NCBI GenBank assembly: GCA_017390585.1
Contig: JAFPBB010000010.1
Span: 1 to 49,284, forward strand
Length of the DNA stretch: 49,284 nt
Direction of reading: 5' to 3'
Source of the DNA: Tidjanibacter sp.
GTDB lineage: Bacteria; Bacteroidota; Bacteroidia; Bacteroidales; Rikenellaceae
In this document: one piece after another, positions 8,812 through 17,431 of the stretch
Layout of the letters: every line of letters starts with the position of its first letter
Numbering within the stretch: the stretch's first letter is position 1
Translations under genes and position numbers: made by a program
The notes under the pieces: model-generated
What the model saw: the letters and a program-made list of their open reading frames with translations, nothing else
Database searches by the model: none
What the model was told of the DNA's origin: nothing

Positions 8812-9435
8812 TTAGAAGAAGAGTCCGAAGTTGATTTGCACGATGCCGTCGTGCTTGACATCCACTCGCTTGTGTTGCTGTGCCACCCTCACTTCCGAGG
8901 TGGTCTGCTCCAGATAGCCCACATACCTCAGGTCCAAGCATACCCCATCGAATTCCACACCTACGCCACCCATTGCGGCAATGTCGTTGTCGTTGAAGTT
9001 CACCCTCAGGGGAGTGGAGCCTCCCCCCTTGGAGTATTGCTTGGAGCCCAAACGCCACACGGGGCCGCCGAAGAGCCTCACGTTGCCGAATTTGAATCCC
9101 ATAAGTATGGGTAGTTCAATGCGGTAGCACTTCAAGGTCTTGTACTCTTTGGGTTGTGAGGGCGACTTGATGCCAAAGACATAGTCGCGCTGGGAGAACT
9201 GCAGCTCGGGCTGGATGTAGATGAATGTTGGGATGGAGAGGCGCAAAAAAATGGCAGCCTGATAGCCACCCACTCTGTCCCCGGCAGGCTCAAGAGTTGC
9301 CCCGTCGATACCGATGGAGTCGAACTGATAGCTGCCTGTTGCAATGCCAATGCGCCCGCCCAAGGAGAGGGGCTGCGCTTTTGTCGCCCACGTCACAAAG
9401 AGTGAGCCGACGAGGAGAAACACCAAACGTTTCAT
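8812..9435 (-). CDS. Small outer-membrane beta-barrel protein
   Basis: A secreted protein of 207 residues. The start was set at 9435 because that Met opens a clear signal peptide (M-K-R-L-V-F-L-L, cleavage after A-T-K-A-Q at about 21), while an upstream in-frame Met at 9528 adds a charged segment with no such role. The mature part alternates hydrophobic and polar residues and ends in aromatic Phe (F-G-L-F-F), as outer-membrane barrels do. It fits the general outer-membrane beta-barrel (PorT-like, eight-strand) families of Bacteroidota, but I cannot assign a role. No promoter box was seen in the 220-bp gap upstream (9436-9655). Confidence 0.8.
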   Translation of the reverse strand: MKRLVFLLVGSLFVTWATKAQPLSLGGRIGIATGSYQFDSIGIDGATLEPAGDRVGGYQAAIFLRLSIPTFIYIQPELQFSQRDYVFGIKSPSQPKEYKTLKCYRIELPILMGFKFGNVRLFGGPVWRLGSKQYSKGGGSTPLRVNFNDNDIAAMGGVGVEFDGVCLDLRYVGYLEQTTSEVRVAQQHKRVDVKHDGIVQINFGLFF

Positions 9436-9655
9436 AATCCGTGAGAGAGTAAAAAAATGTAAAACAAAAGAGAACTTACATCTCCACGAATTGCAAATGA
9501 TGTGCCGCGAACTCTCTGCGTTTGCCACTTTGCGATGGCACCTGCGATTTTATTCTCTCTGCTCCGAGGTGCTGTGTGGAACGGCTCTCATCTCACATAT
9601 TTTGGGTCGGATTGCGTGTGGGGCGTACACCCTGTATCCCCGTCGCTGCGCGTGG

Positions 9656-10477
9656 CTACTCTGTGGGGCCGAGAAGAGTGGTGCGGAGGGTGGTGTTGAA
9701 GTCGTGTAGGAGGGTTGCATTGCGTCGTTGGGTGAGCAGTCGGGCACGCTCTTGGCCCAGGAAGTAGGTGGTGCTGAGGCCGCCACAGCCCACAATCCAA
9801 CCACTAAGCCATTGGCCCGCAATCATTTCGCTCACTGCAAAGGTGCCCAGCACTGCATTGGCCGATAGCGACACAAGGGCGCTCCACGCCTCGCCAGCAT
9901 AGAACTGTCCCAAGCCAGGGATGAGGCTCAACCACCACGCCAACTCGGGGTTGCGAAGATGTGGGGTGTGGGCATAGAGGTGGTCTATCTGTTGTTTCAC
10001 TTCGTCGGATGCGGGGTGGGTGTCGAGGTGTCGTCTGGCTGCCGACTCGGAGCGTTGCCAATCTCCCTTTTGTGCCGCTGCAAGCGCCTCCACGAGGGCC
10101 ATAGTCTCCCCCATTTGCTCCGGTGCCACATAGAAGCCGGCCTCGTCGATGGCAGCCAGAGAGGTGTCGAACTCCCCTGCGAGGTAGCCACACAGGGCCT
10201 TCTGATAGTAGTAGTCGGCGAGTTCTTGCTCTCCGAGTGCATAGGTGTGGATGCGTCCCAACTCCTCGAGAGCCTCGCTGTAGAGCCCTTGTTGTTTACG
10301 CACAGAGGCCTTGGCCGCCACAGCTTGGTTGTGGGTGGCGGCATCTTTGGCGGCGTAGATTTCGCGCTCCAAGGCGAGTGCTCGGAGGTCCCAATCGGGT
10401 GTCTGCCCGTTAGTCGAAAAGCTCGCGCAGAGGAATATGGATGCTGTACATAACAGCCTCGCGATTGATCTCTTCAA
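9656..10477 (-). CDS. Helical-repeat membrane protein with P-G-L-G-Q motif (second paralogue)
   Basis: Last gene of a four-gene operon. I place the start at a TTG (10477), because it opens a good signal peptide (M-K-R-S-I-A-R-L-L) ending near S-T-N-G-Q. A GTG at 10510 is the longer alternative. Either start overlaps the end of the previous gene, by 68 nt with the TTG. The protein of about 273 residues has a periplasmic alpha-helical, TPR-like region (about 30-175) and then a hydrophobic segment beginning S-L-I-P-G-L-G-Q-F-Y-A-G-E with two or three membrane helices. The same arrangement and motif occur in the gene just upstream, so the two are tandem paralogues. The hydrophobic part resembles TM2/DUF5683-type segments; the function is unknown. 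Confidence 0.78.
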   Translation of the reverse strand: MKRSIARLLCTASIFLCASFSTNGQTPDWDLRALALEREIYAAKDAATHNQAVAAKASVRKQQGLYSEALEELGRIHTYALGEQELADYYYQKALCGYLAGEFDTSLAAIDEAGFYVAPEQMGETMALVEALAAAQKGDWQRSESAARRHLDTHPASDEVKQQIDHLYAHTPHLRNPELAWWLSLIPGLGQFYAGEAWSALVSLSANAVLGTFAVSEMIAGQWLSGWIVGCGGLSTTYFLGQERARLLTQRRNATLLHDFNTTLRTTLLGPTE

Positions 10478-11330
10478 AATGCTGATAGTAGACTCTGACG
10501 CTGGCCACACTGCCGAAGATGTTGCTCACATAGAGCAACGAGGCAATGGTGCCATAGGTTATTGTTCGAACGTTTGCGGGGCTCTCGGCCTTGGCCCAGC
10601 TTGTGGCTGTGAGGGCGGCGAAGGCACCCACGGCCATAAAGGTTGCCACACCTTCGCTCACCTGCCCGGCATAGATTTGACCCAGACCGGGCACTATGGC
10701 CGACGCGAGGCCTGCCACCCACTCTTTGGGCTGACGAGGTGGGCCTGCTGCGGCACTCTCGAGCTCGCGCTGATGGCCCGCAACAATGGGGTGGGAGTAG
10801 GTGAAGAGGCTCTTCTGGCGGGCATACTCCTCGTGGTCACCCTCCAGAAGTGCCACGCCTCCGCGGTGGAGGGCAAGGAGTTGGTCGTGTTGGGAGGCCT
10901 CGGGGCTCTGGGCAAAGAGGTCGAGCCTCTGGCGTGCCCCCTCGGTGTCGCCCCCGAGCAGATGACATACGGAGCTGTAGAAACTGCTTCCTGCGTAGAA
11001 CGGCGAGCCCTGAGTCACGCTGCCAAATGCGAGGGCTGCCGTGTCGAACTGCTTGTTGTGGTAGCTCACGAGCCCCTTCAGGTAGCGCAGCGAGTCGATG
11101 GATGGGGTGGAGTAGAGCTCCTCGGCAGGGAGGTGGTCCACAAGTGTTGTGGCGTCGCGCAGGAGACCCTTGCCCACAAGGTAGCGGCCAAACTCATAGT
11201 CACCGCGTGCGTGCCTTGCGATGGATTCCGCTGCCGGCACTTTGGCGCTCACAATCGCTCCGCTCTCTTGCCCTTTGGCTCCGAGTGCAAAAAGTGTGAG
11301 CAGGGCTACTATGACAAAGGCTCTTCTCAT
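10410..11330 (-). CDS. Helical-repeat membrane protein with P-G-L-G-Q motif (first paralogue)
   Basis: A 306-residue protein with a signal peptide (M-R-R-A-F-V-I-V-A-L-L, ending near G-A-K-G-Q), a helical TPR-like region (about 35-190) and a C-terminal hydrophobic part starting A-I-V-P-G-L-G-Q-I-Y-A-G-Q with membrane helices at about 215-245 and 255-275. Its ATG overlaps the stop of the YidD-like gene as ATGA, indicating translational coupling, and its 3' end overlaps the next paralogue. The P-G-L-G-Q-x-Y-A-G motif is shared by both. Topology suggests a periplasmic solenoid on a membrane anchor; its role in the envelope is inferred from the neighbours only. Confidence 0.8.
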   Translation of the reverse strand: MRRAFVIVALLTLFALGAKGQESGAIVSAKVPAAESIARHARGDYEFGRYLVGKGLLRDATTLVDHLPAEELYSTPSIDSLRYLKGLVSYHNKQFDTAALAFGSVTQGSPFYAGSSFYSSVCHLLGGDTEGARQRLDLFAQSPEASQHDQLLALHRGGVALLEGDHEEYARQKSLFTYSHPIVAGHQRELESAAAGPPRQPKEWVAGLASAIVPGLGQIYAGQVSEGVATFMAVGAFAALTATSWAKAESPANVRTITYGTIASLLYVSNIFGSVASVRVYYQHFEEINREAVMYSIHIPLRELFD

Positions 11331-11758
11331 TGGCGGTAACGTTTGGGGTCGTCACACACCAACCCTTGTTCGTTTTGGGGTGCGGTGGTGCGACCTATTT
11401 TGGTGTTTCTCACTGTGCGGTCGAGACCAAAGAGGAGGGCGGGCAGGGTGCCATACTCGGCCACGAGGGCTCGGAAGTAGTCGATGTTGGTCTCGGTGTA
11501 GCCCCCAGGAGTGGTGATGTCGGGTGCCAAGTGGTTCTCCCACACCCACAAAGCACCGCTCGCAGCGTGGTAGAGTGGGGAGATGGTGCTCCGTCCGGGC
11601 TCAATGCCATAGGGGTGGCTCCTGTCGCCACGCGGAGCCTCGAAGCTCACCTCGCGTAGCAGTTCCAGATCGCTCCTCTCTTGCCCCCACGCCGAGTGGG
11701 TGGCCATCAGCAGGAGGGTGGTCACAAGCAGAAGTAGTCTATGTGGTGTGCAGTGCAT
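11327..11758 (-). CDS. Secreted, degenerate YidD-like protein
   Basis: A 143-residue protein with a signal peptide (hydrophobic core at 8-19, then S-A-W-G-Q). The segment L-W-V-W-E-N-H-L-A-P followed by Y-T-E-T-N-I-D-Y-F-R-A-L and E-Y-G-T-L-P-A-L-L-F-G-L-D-R-T-V-R-N lines up, by eye, with the YidD (membrane insertion efficiency factor) pattern Y-Q-K-Y-I-S-P, C-S-x-Y-A-x-E-A, H-G-x-x-K-G-x-x-L-x-x-x-R-I-x-R-C. The family cysteines are replaced (Asn, Asn). It starts directly after the LolA-like gene (no gap) and ends in an ATGA overlap with the next. The YidD relation is inference; a plain lineage-specific secreted protein is the alternative. Confidence 0.72.
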   Translation of the reverse strand: MHCTPHRLLLLVTTLLLMATHSAWGQERSDLELLREVSFEAPRGDRSHPYGIEPGRSTISPLYHAASGALWVWENHLAPDITTPGGYTETNIDYFRALVAEYGTLPALLFGLDRTVRNTKIGRTTAPQNEQGLVCDDPKRYRQ

Positions 11759-12469
11759 CTATTTGGCAAAGAGTGTGTTGGGGTCGATATCAATGCGTTT
11801 GGCGTCGGCGGGCACCTGCCAATCGAACATCTCGGAGTTGGCTTCGGCATCGAAGAGCAGATTGGAGTAGGTGGAGAGCCTCACCAACGAGTCGCGCTTG
11901 GGGCTATACTCAATCTCCGTGATTCGCATAGGCATAGGAATCCTGCCATACTCATACTGTGCAAAGTAGACTTTGCGTAGGGTTTCGCCCTTGTTGTTGT
12001 AGTAGATCATACAGATGGGCAGTTGGCCGCGGAAGGCCAGCTCCACCTTTGCCACTCCGGCGCTACTCTTGGGCACGAAGGTCTTGATAATCATTCCATT
12101 CTCGTGGCGCACCTCGCTCTGCGTGTAGCCATAGGCGGGCAGGGCCATATCGACATAGCCGCCCGAGGCAAAGAGCGACACAAGCTCCTTGGTGGAGGCC
12201 ATCTCGGAGTCGTTGATCACCACCACCTCGCCTGTGGAGGGGGTGTAGATGCGCATCTCGCCGAGAGCATTGGAGTGGGTTATGGAGTGTTTGGGCGAGT
12301 GTTGCTCCACCACCATACGTCCGTCGGGGTGGAGGTAGATGCTGCGCTCGCTGGTCTTCTTCTTGCCGTCGGCCACCTGCACACTCTTCTCGTCAATCGA
12401 GAGGCGCACTTGTGCTGCTGCGACTATGGGGGCGAGGAGTAGTAGGGTGGCGAGTAGGTGTCGTTTCAT
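11759..12469 (-). CDS. LolA-like periplasmic protein
   Basis: First gene of the four-gene operon. The start at 12469 was chosen for its signal peptide (M-K-R-H-L-L-A-T-L-L, ending A-A-A-Q); an upstream in-frame start at 12568 would run through the preceding gene's terminator. The mature protein of about 216 residues is beta-rich, with paired-strand patterns such as Y-L-H-P-D-G-R-M-V-V and M-R-I-T-E-I-E-Y-S-P-K-R-D. It ends F-D-W-Q-V-P-A-D-A-K-R-I-D, much like the last strands of LolA/LolB lipoprotein-carrier folds (F-x-F-x-V-P-x-G-A-x-V-I). Lipoprotein or lipid handling in the periplasm is therefore likely, but the match is by pattern only. Confidence 0.7.
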   Translation of the reverse strand: MKRHLLATLLLLAPIVAAAQVRLSIDEKSVQVADGKKKTSERSIYLHPDGRMVVEQHSPKHSITHSNALGEMRIYTPSTGEVVVINDSEMASTKELVSLFASGGYVDMALPAYGYTQSEVRHENGMIIKTFVPKSSAGVAKVELAFRGQLPICMIYYNNKGETLRKVYFAQYEYGRIPMPMRITEIEYSPKRDSLVRLSTYSNLLFDAEANSEMFDWQVPADAKRIDIDPNTLFAK

Positions 12470-12493
12470 ATTGTTGATGTGGTGTGTGTGCAA

Positions 12494-12528
12494 CAAAAAA
12501 ATGGGGCGAAGAGTTGTCTTCGCCCCAT
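12494..12528 (-). terminator. Intrinsic terminator of the TM2 gene
   Basis: A perfect 12-bp stem (12528-12517 with 12512-12501), 4-nt loop, and seven T residues on the minus strand. It stands only 24 bp before the ATG of the LolA-like gene. Confidence 0.9.
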
Positions 12529-12559
12529 AAAGGTAGTAACTTTTGTGGATTAGAACAAA
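12528..12559 (-). promoter_or_regulatory. Possible promoter of the LolA-like operon
   Basis: On the minus strand TTTG (12559-12556), a 20-bp spacer, then TACCTTTA (12535-12528), one mismatch from TAnnTTTG. It sits across the end of the TM2 gene and touches its terminator, so the operon would start inside that hairpin. No other promoter fits in the 24 bp downstream. Confidence 0.4.
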
Positions 12560-12960
12560 TCTGCCCACATAAGAATGCGGCCGTTGTTCATATATTTTTT
12601 GCTGATCTTGTTATTATCAACCAGGTCGAGAACCAAAACAACCGAGTCAACAACATAGAGGATGCCGAAACCACTACCGGTGAGGGCGTAAACCAGACCC
12701 ATCCACACTTTGGTGCCGAGGTAGTAGCGGTGAACTGCCAACCAGTTGGTGAAGGGGATTACCGACAGTGCGGTAGCGATGATGGGGTTCTTGGAGTTGG
12801 TCAGCGAGAACATATCGCCTGCAGGAGCTGCCTCCATTACCATCTCAACGGAGTTGTCTACGAGAGCGTCGATAGCTGCGTCGTTAACTTCGTAGTTGTT
12901 GGCCGAAGCCGAGCAAATTGCAAACAATGCAACTGCCAAAGTGAGCAAAAGTTTCTTCAT
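12550..12960 (-). CDS. TM2-domain membrane protein
   Basis: A 136-residue protein with an N-terminal signal sequence (M-K-K-L-L-L-T-L-A, ending S-A-S-A) and an extracytoplasmic stretch of about 40 residues. The TM2 domain follows: a first helix running into N-W-L-A-V-H-R-Y-Y-L-G (the G-x-H-R-F-Y-L-G-type turn), then G-L-V-Y-A-L-T-G-S-G-F-G-I-L-Y-V-V-D and a second helix. TM2 proteins are small two-helix membrane proteins of poorly known function. It has its own terminator at 12494 and a -7 box at 13045. It is the third protein of the two-helix, glycine-rich-turn type in this neighbourhood, with the P-G-L-G-Q pair at 9656-11330. Confidence 0.85.
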   Translation of the reverse strand: MKKLLLTLAVALFAICSASANNYEVNDAAIDALVDNSVEMVMEAAPAGDMFSLTNSKNPIIATALSVIPFTNWLAVHRYYLGTKVWMGLVYALTGSGFGILYVVDSVVLVLDLVDNNKISKKYMNNGRILMWADLF

Positions 12961-13044
12961 AATGCGTTATTTTTTAGGTTAAACTTGTGTTTCTGGCAAG
13001 TGGGAGTCGCCACAATCCGTGGGTGGGTGGCAGGCTACTGAGTA

Positions 13045-13052
13045 CAAATATA
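13045..13052 (-). promoter_or_regulatory. -7 box of the TM2 gene
   Basis: TATATTTG on the minus strand, a full match to TAnnTTTG, about 85 bp before the ATG. There is no clear -33 box. The rest of 12961-13223 holds no other feature I can support. Confidence 0.5.
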
Positions 13053-13223
13053 AGATTTTTTCCCCAAGATTGCTACTCTTTGTCGCTTTTTTTTCCTCTC
13101 GCTCCTCTTTTTTCGGTCATTCCTATGTTAATGTGCAATTATGCTTAGCCTCGTGGCACACAATTTCCGATATTTTTCACCTCATACCTATTGTATATTA
13201 CGGCTCGTCCGACCCGCTATCAA

Positions 13224-13258
13224 CAAAAATCAGCCCCTCGCAATGGAGGGGCTGATTT
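13224..13258 (-). terminator. Intrinsic terminator of the WG-repeat gene
   Basis: A 13-bp perfect stem (13258-13246 with 13239-13227), 6-nt loop, and a T-rich tail on the minus strand, 44 bp after the stop. Confidence 0.88.
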
Positions 13259-13302
13259 CTCTCGGCTCTCCCGCGGTGGGGGAGCCTATGTGTGTTGTGC
13301 CA

Positions 13303-16300
13303 TTAGTTCACCGAGGAGAACTCCTTACCATCGGGCATACGGATGGTGAGGCCCTCAACTGCCAATACGTCGTCCTTCACGCAGAACGAAGCGCTCTTGG
13401 TCAGGCCATCCCACAACGACTTGAAGTCGCGTGCAATGTTCAGAGGAACCTTCACGGTGAAGGTGCCATAGGTGCTGTCGGTCACGCTGAAGGTCTCGGT
13501 CTCGGCGTCGTACGAACCGAGGGTGAGCTGGAGAACCACGCTGCTACCACGCTGTTTAACATACTCAGCCTCAGCCTCCTCGGTCAATTTAGCCTTGAGG
13601 TTGGCGATGCTGCTCTCGTTGACGCGGAGTGCATACTGTGCCTCGGTCTCAAACTCATCTTTCACCTTGAAGGCCTCAATCTTGGGAGCCATAAACTCGT
13701 TGGCGAAGTTGGTGAAGCTCTGGTAGTAGAGGAACTCTTTGCAGAGGTCGAGAGCCTCCTCGGCGGTGTAAACCACGGGAACGATCTCGGCGCCGGTGCG
13801 GTTGATGTAGCCATAGAGACCACCGATGGTTACCTGTGCGAGGTTGTCCTCGAAGTTGCTGATGGTGTCATATTTGGGTGCGGTGATGCCGCGGCCGCTC
13901 TTGTCGATGAGGCCACACTTACCCTCGAGTTTCACCCAAGTGATGCCGTTGGAGAACTCGCCAATCTCGTCGTAGATGGGGGCGAGAATCTCGTCATATT
14001 TGTTGTCGATGATGCCCCACTTGTTGCCCATCTTCACGGTTGCAATGCCGTCGGCGATTTCGCCCACCTCGTCATATTTGAGAGGAGTAACAGCCTTGCC
14101 GTCGATGTCGATGAAGCCCCACTTGCCGTCGGCGCAAACCTTGGCTACGCCATAGTGGAAGTCGCTCACGACGTCGTAGATTACGGGGATGATCTCGCGG
14201 TACTTAACGTTGAGGAAGCCCATCTTGCCACCGATCTTCACCTTGGCCAGACCATTGGCGTCGAAGTCGCCAACCTCCTCATATTTGGGCCTTACTACAA
14301 CGCGACCTGCGTGGTCTGCCCAACCGAACTTGCCACCCTGCTCGAGTTTTGCCAGGCCTGCGAGGTCCCACTCGCCAATCTGGTCATACTCCACTGCGAG
14401 CAACTCGGCACCTGCGCGGTTAACCAAGCCCCACTTCTCGCCTACGCTGGCTTTGGCAACGCCCTTGTCGTCGAATGCCTCCACCGAGTCGTAGACCTTG
14501 TCGCTCACGGGTTTGCCCTCGAGGCCAATCCAGAAGTACTTGCCATCCTTCTTAACCATTGCGGCGCTCTGGTTGTAGGAGCCCACCTCGTCGTAGATGG
14601 CGGGGACGATCATTGTGCCTGCAACATCGCAGAAGCCCCATTTGCCGTCGAGCTGCACGGGAGCCAGACCCTCGTCGAAGTGGAGCGAGCCGATGAACTT
14701 GGGAGTTACGGTGATAACGCCCTTGGTGTTGATCTTAAACCAGGTGTCGTTGCTCTGGATCATTGCAAAACCCTCCTCGTTGTAGGGCTCTGCGCCGGCA
14801 TATTTGATGGGGACAATCTGCTCACCATTGCGGTTGATGAAGCCCCACTTGCCATCGAGACATACGCGAGCCAAGCCGTTGGCGTCGAAGTCGTCGGCCT
14901 CCTCAAACTGAACAGCGATGGCGGCTGCACCCGATTTGTTGAGCCAACCATATTTACCATCCTGCTTAACCATTGCCAGACCCTCGGTGAAGCTGTGAAC
15001 ATCGTCGTACTGGATGGCGATAACAGCCTTACCATTCTGGTCAATCCAGCCATATTTGCCTGCGAGGCTCACCCAAGCCAGACCCTCCGAGAAGTTGCCT
15101 GCGCCGTCGTATTTGAGTTTGATGGCCTCTTTGCCGCGAGCGTTCACGAAGCCCCACTTGCCACCGTTGTAGCGACCCTCGGCCCAAACGCCCTTGGTGC
15201 TCACACGTGCCAAGCCGCCCGAGAACTCATCTGCATAGTCGTAGCTGATGCGAACAGCAGCCTTGCCTTTGGGGTTGTAGAAGCCCCACTTACCGCCCGA
15301 GTAGTTGCCCTCCTCGTCGTAGGCACCCTTCTGGCTAACCCTCACGAGGCCATCCACGAAGTCGTCTGCGTAGTCATTCTTGGCGGGAACAATCTTCTTA
15401 CCGGAGGCGTCGATGAAGCCATATTTACCCTTGGCATCGCGGAATTTTGCCAAACCCTCGGGGCCGAAGGGCCACACTGCGAGGTTGTTGACCTTCAGGA
15501 TCTCCTTACCTACGGCGTTCACCCAGCCCCACTTGTTCTCGGCCAGCGAAGCCATTGCCAGGCCATTGTCGCCGAACTCGCCGATGTGGGTATATTTAAT
15601 AGGTACAACCTTCTTACCCTCGACATTGATCATACCATAGAGGCCCTCCTGCTTAACGAGCACCAAACCTGCGTTGGTCCACTCGCCAACCGACTCATAT
15701 ACCACGGGGGAGATGAGGTCGCCCTCGCGGGTAATCCAGCTGTAGAGCTCACCCTTGGCCACCTTGCCCAGACCGAAGTTGTTCCAGGGCCAAAGTTTGG
15801 TGTACTCCACCTTGGTGATGAAGCGACCGGTGACGTCGATCCAGCCGTAGAGCTCGCCCTGACGAATCCAGTTGAGACCATCCTCGGTCCACTCGCCAAT
15901 CTCGTCGTTGATCACGGGCACAATCTCGCGGCCGGTGCGGTCTACCCAACCGATATACTCGCCCACGGTGACGATGGCCAAACCGTTGAGTGCATACTCA
16001 CCGAAGGTGTCGTATTTCACGGGAGTCACCTCCTTACCAAGGAGGTTGATGATGCCATATTTGCCATCGATGCTCACCTTTGCGAAGCTGCCAACGAACT
16101 CGTCGATGGTGCTATATTTCACGGGAGCGAGCACTGCGCCGAGGTTGTTCACCAAGCCATAGCGGCTCTCGCTCATAACCTTTGCGATGCCCATCTCGTT
16201 GAAGGTGCCGATCTCGTCGTAGGCGGTGGGAAGAACCTCCTTGCCGAGTTTGTTGAGAATACCCCACTTGGTGCCGATTCTCACGCGCGAGGTGCCATTC

Positions 16301-17097
16301 TCGTTCCACTCGCCAACCTCGTCATATTTGTTGTCGCACAAGCGTTTGCCGGTGTTGTTGATGAGGCCGTAGAGACCCTCCTTCACGGACCAAGCAAGAC
16401 CCTCCTCGTTGAATTTGCCGATGCTGTCGAACTGGGGTTTGTGAATCTCCTTACCGGTTTTGCTCAACACGCCCACAAGGCCGTCGACCTTCACGGTTGC
16501 GGTGCCGTTGTCGCTCCACACGCCGGGCTCGTCGTATTTCACCTTGGCGATGGTTTTGCCCTCGCGGTTGATCACGCCCCACTTGTCGGTCTGTTTAATC
16601 CAAGCCAAGCCGTCGGCCGAGAACTCGGTAACCTCCTGGTAGCGAACCTTGATGATCTCCTTACCGTCGCGGTTGATCATACCGAAGTCCTCACCGATGC
16701 GAACCACTGCGGTGCCTGCCTCGGAGAAGGTCTCGATGTCGTCGTATTTGATTTTTGCCAGCACCTTACCATCGCGGTTGATGAGGCCATATTTGTCGTC
16801 CTCCTGCACCTTGCAGATGCCGTCGGGCGAGAAAGTACCGATCCAGTCGTAGCGTGCGCGGATCACCTCGTCGCCGCTTTTGTTGATGTAGCCCCACTTG
16901 CCTTTGGTGTTTTTCACCTTGGCGAGGCCCTCTGCCGAGAACTCCTCGGCCACGTCATACTTGGCCTTGATGAGCCAATTCTCTTTGTTGTCCACGTAGC
17001 CCCATTTGCCGCGTGCGTTCTGCTTTGGCGTGAGCTCCTGTGCCAATGCAGGGAGGCACAGCATAGCCGCCATAAGGATAACGAATAATCTCTTCAT
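13303..17097 (-). CDS. Giant secreted WG-repeat protein
   Basis: A 1264-residue exported protein. A signal peptide (M-K-R-L-F-V-I-L-M, ending A-L-A-Q) is followed by about 31 tandem WG repeats of roughly 34 residues, each with a core like K-W-G-(Y/F/L)-(I/V)-(N/D)-x-x-G and then (V/I)-x-x-x-Y-D and (E/G)-L-A-x-V. About 190 C-terminal residues are non-repetitive, with a helical, charged part (E-F-E-T-E-A-Q-Y-A-L-R-V-N) and a beta-rich end. WG repeats are thought to form beta-propeller or solenoid binding surfaces; the ligand is unknown. No lipobox and no T9SS-type tail are evident. It is monocistronic, with a full consensus promoter (17210-17240) and a terminator (13224). An equally long open frame on the opposite strand is a codon-usage artefact. 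Confidence 0.92.
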   Translation of the reverse strand: MKRLFVILMAAMLCLPALAQELTPKQNARGKWGYVDNKENWLIKAKYDVAEEFSAEGLAKVKNTKGKWGYINKSGDEVIRARYDWIGTFSPDGICKVQEDDKYGLINRDGKVLAKIKYDDIETFSEAGTAVVRIGEDFGMINRDGKEIIKVRYQEVTEFSADGLAWIKQTDKWGVINREGKTIAKVKYDEPGVWSDNGTATVKVDGLVGVLSKTGKEIHKPQFDSIGKFNEEGLAWSVKEGLYGLINNTGKRLCDNKYDEVGEWNENGTSRVRIGTKWGILNKLGKEVLPTAYDEIGTFNEMGIAKVMSESRYGLVNNLGAVLAPVKYSTIDEFVGSFAKVSIDGKYGIINLLGKEVTPVKYDTFGEYALNGLAIVTVGEYIGWVDRTGREIVPVINDEIGEWTEDGLNWIRQGELYGWIDVTGRFITKVEYTKLWPWNNFGLGKVAKGELYSWITREGDLISPVVYESVGEWTNAGLVLVKQEGLYGMINVEGKKVVPIKYTHIGEFGDNGLAMASLAENKWGWVNAVGKEILKVNNLAVWPFGPEGLAKFRDAKGKYGFIDASGKKIVPAKNDYADDFVDGLVRVSQKGAYDEEGNYSGGKWGFYNPKGKAAVRISYDYADEFSGGLARVSTKGVWAEGRYNGGKWGFVNARGKEAIKLKYDGAGNFSEGLAWVSLAGKYGWIDQNGKAVIAIQYDDVHSFTEGLAMVKQDGKYGWLNKSGAAAIAVQFEEADDFDANGLARVCLDGKWGFINRNGEQIVPIKYAGAEPYNEEGFAMIQSNDTWFKINTKGVITVTPKFIGSLHFDEGLAPVQLDGKWGFCDVAGTMIVPAIYDEVGSYNQSAAMVKKDGKYFWIGLEGKPVSDKVYDSVEAFDDKGVAKASVGEKWGLVNRAGAELLAVEYDQIGEWDLAGLAKLEQGGKFGWADHAGRVVVRPKYEEVGDFDANGLAKVKIGGKMGFLNVKYREIIPVIYDVVSDFHYGVAKVCADGKWGFIDIDGKAVTPLKYDEVGEIADGIATVKMGNKWGIIDNKYDEILAPIYDEIGEFSNGITWVKLEGKCGLIDKSGRGITAPKYDTISNFEDNLAQVTIGGLYGYINRTGAEIVPVVYTAEEALDLCKEFLYYQSFTNFANEFMAPKIEAFKVKDEFETEAQYALRVNESSIANLKAKLTEEAEAEYVKQRGSSVVLQLTLGSYDAETETFSVTDSTYGTFTVKVPLNIARDFKSLWDGLTKSASFCVKDDVLAVEGLTIRMPDGKEFSSVN

Positions 17098-17209
17098 AGT
17101 TGTAAGTAGTTAGATGTTAAATGTTTTGTAGTCTCTTTTGGGATGTTCGTCAAGGTTGGGCCACGATGTAGGGTGTGTGGGTGGCCACGATGAAGAGCAT
17201 AGTTTCCCC

Positions 17210-17240
17210 CAAAGTTACAACTTTTTTGCGGGATAACAAA
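17210..17240 (-). promoter_or_regulatory. Promoter of the WG-repeat gene, full -33/-7
   Basis: On the minus strand TTTG (17240-17237), a 19-bp spacer, and TAACTTTG (17217-17210). The predicted start is near 17203, giving a leader of about 105 nt. Between this and the HU promoter (17241-17394) the sequence is GT-rich on the plus strand with no further feature seen. Confidence 0.85.
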
Positions 17241-17394
17241 TTTTTTACCCATTTTCCATCGTATACGCGCGAGTGGAGGTGGCGAGGATGGGTATGAAAT
17301 TTGTTTTTGGCAATGGGTGGTTTGTTGGTTGAGGGGTGCAATGGGGTGTTTGATGGGGCGGGAGAAAGAAAAAATCGAAAAAAAATGCTACACT

Positions 17395-17427
17395 GTTGTA
17401 AATTAATCGAATAATAGTGTATATTTG
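17395..17427 (+). promoter_or_regulatory. HU promoter
   Basis: The -7 box TATATTTG (17420-17427) is a full consensus match. A TTG at 17395-17397 could be the -33 core, with a longer spacer than usual. The start near 17434 leaves a leader of about 140 nt. Confidence 0.6.
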
Positions 17428-17431
17428 CAGT

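Noticed and set aside
13141-17088. Open frame of 1315 codons on the plus strand opposite the WG-repeat gene
   Set aside because: It mirrors the WG gene, has no signal, motif or start context, and its composition (Val, Ala, His, Leu rich) is that of an antisense shadow of GC-rich repetitive coding sequence.
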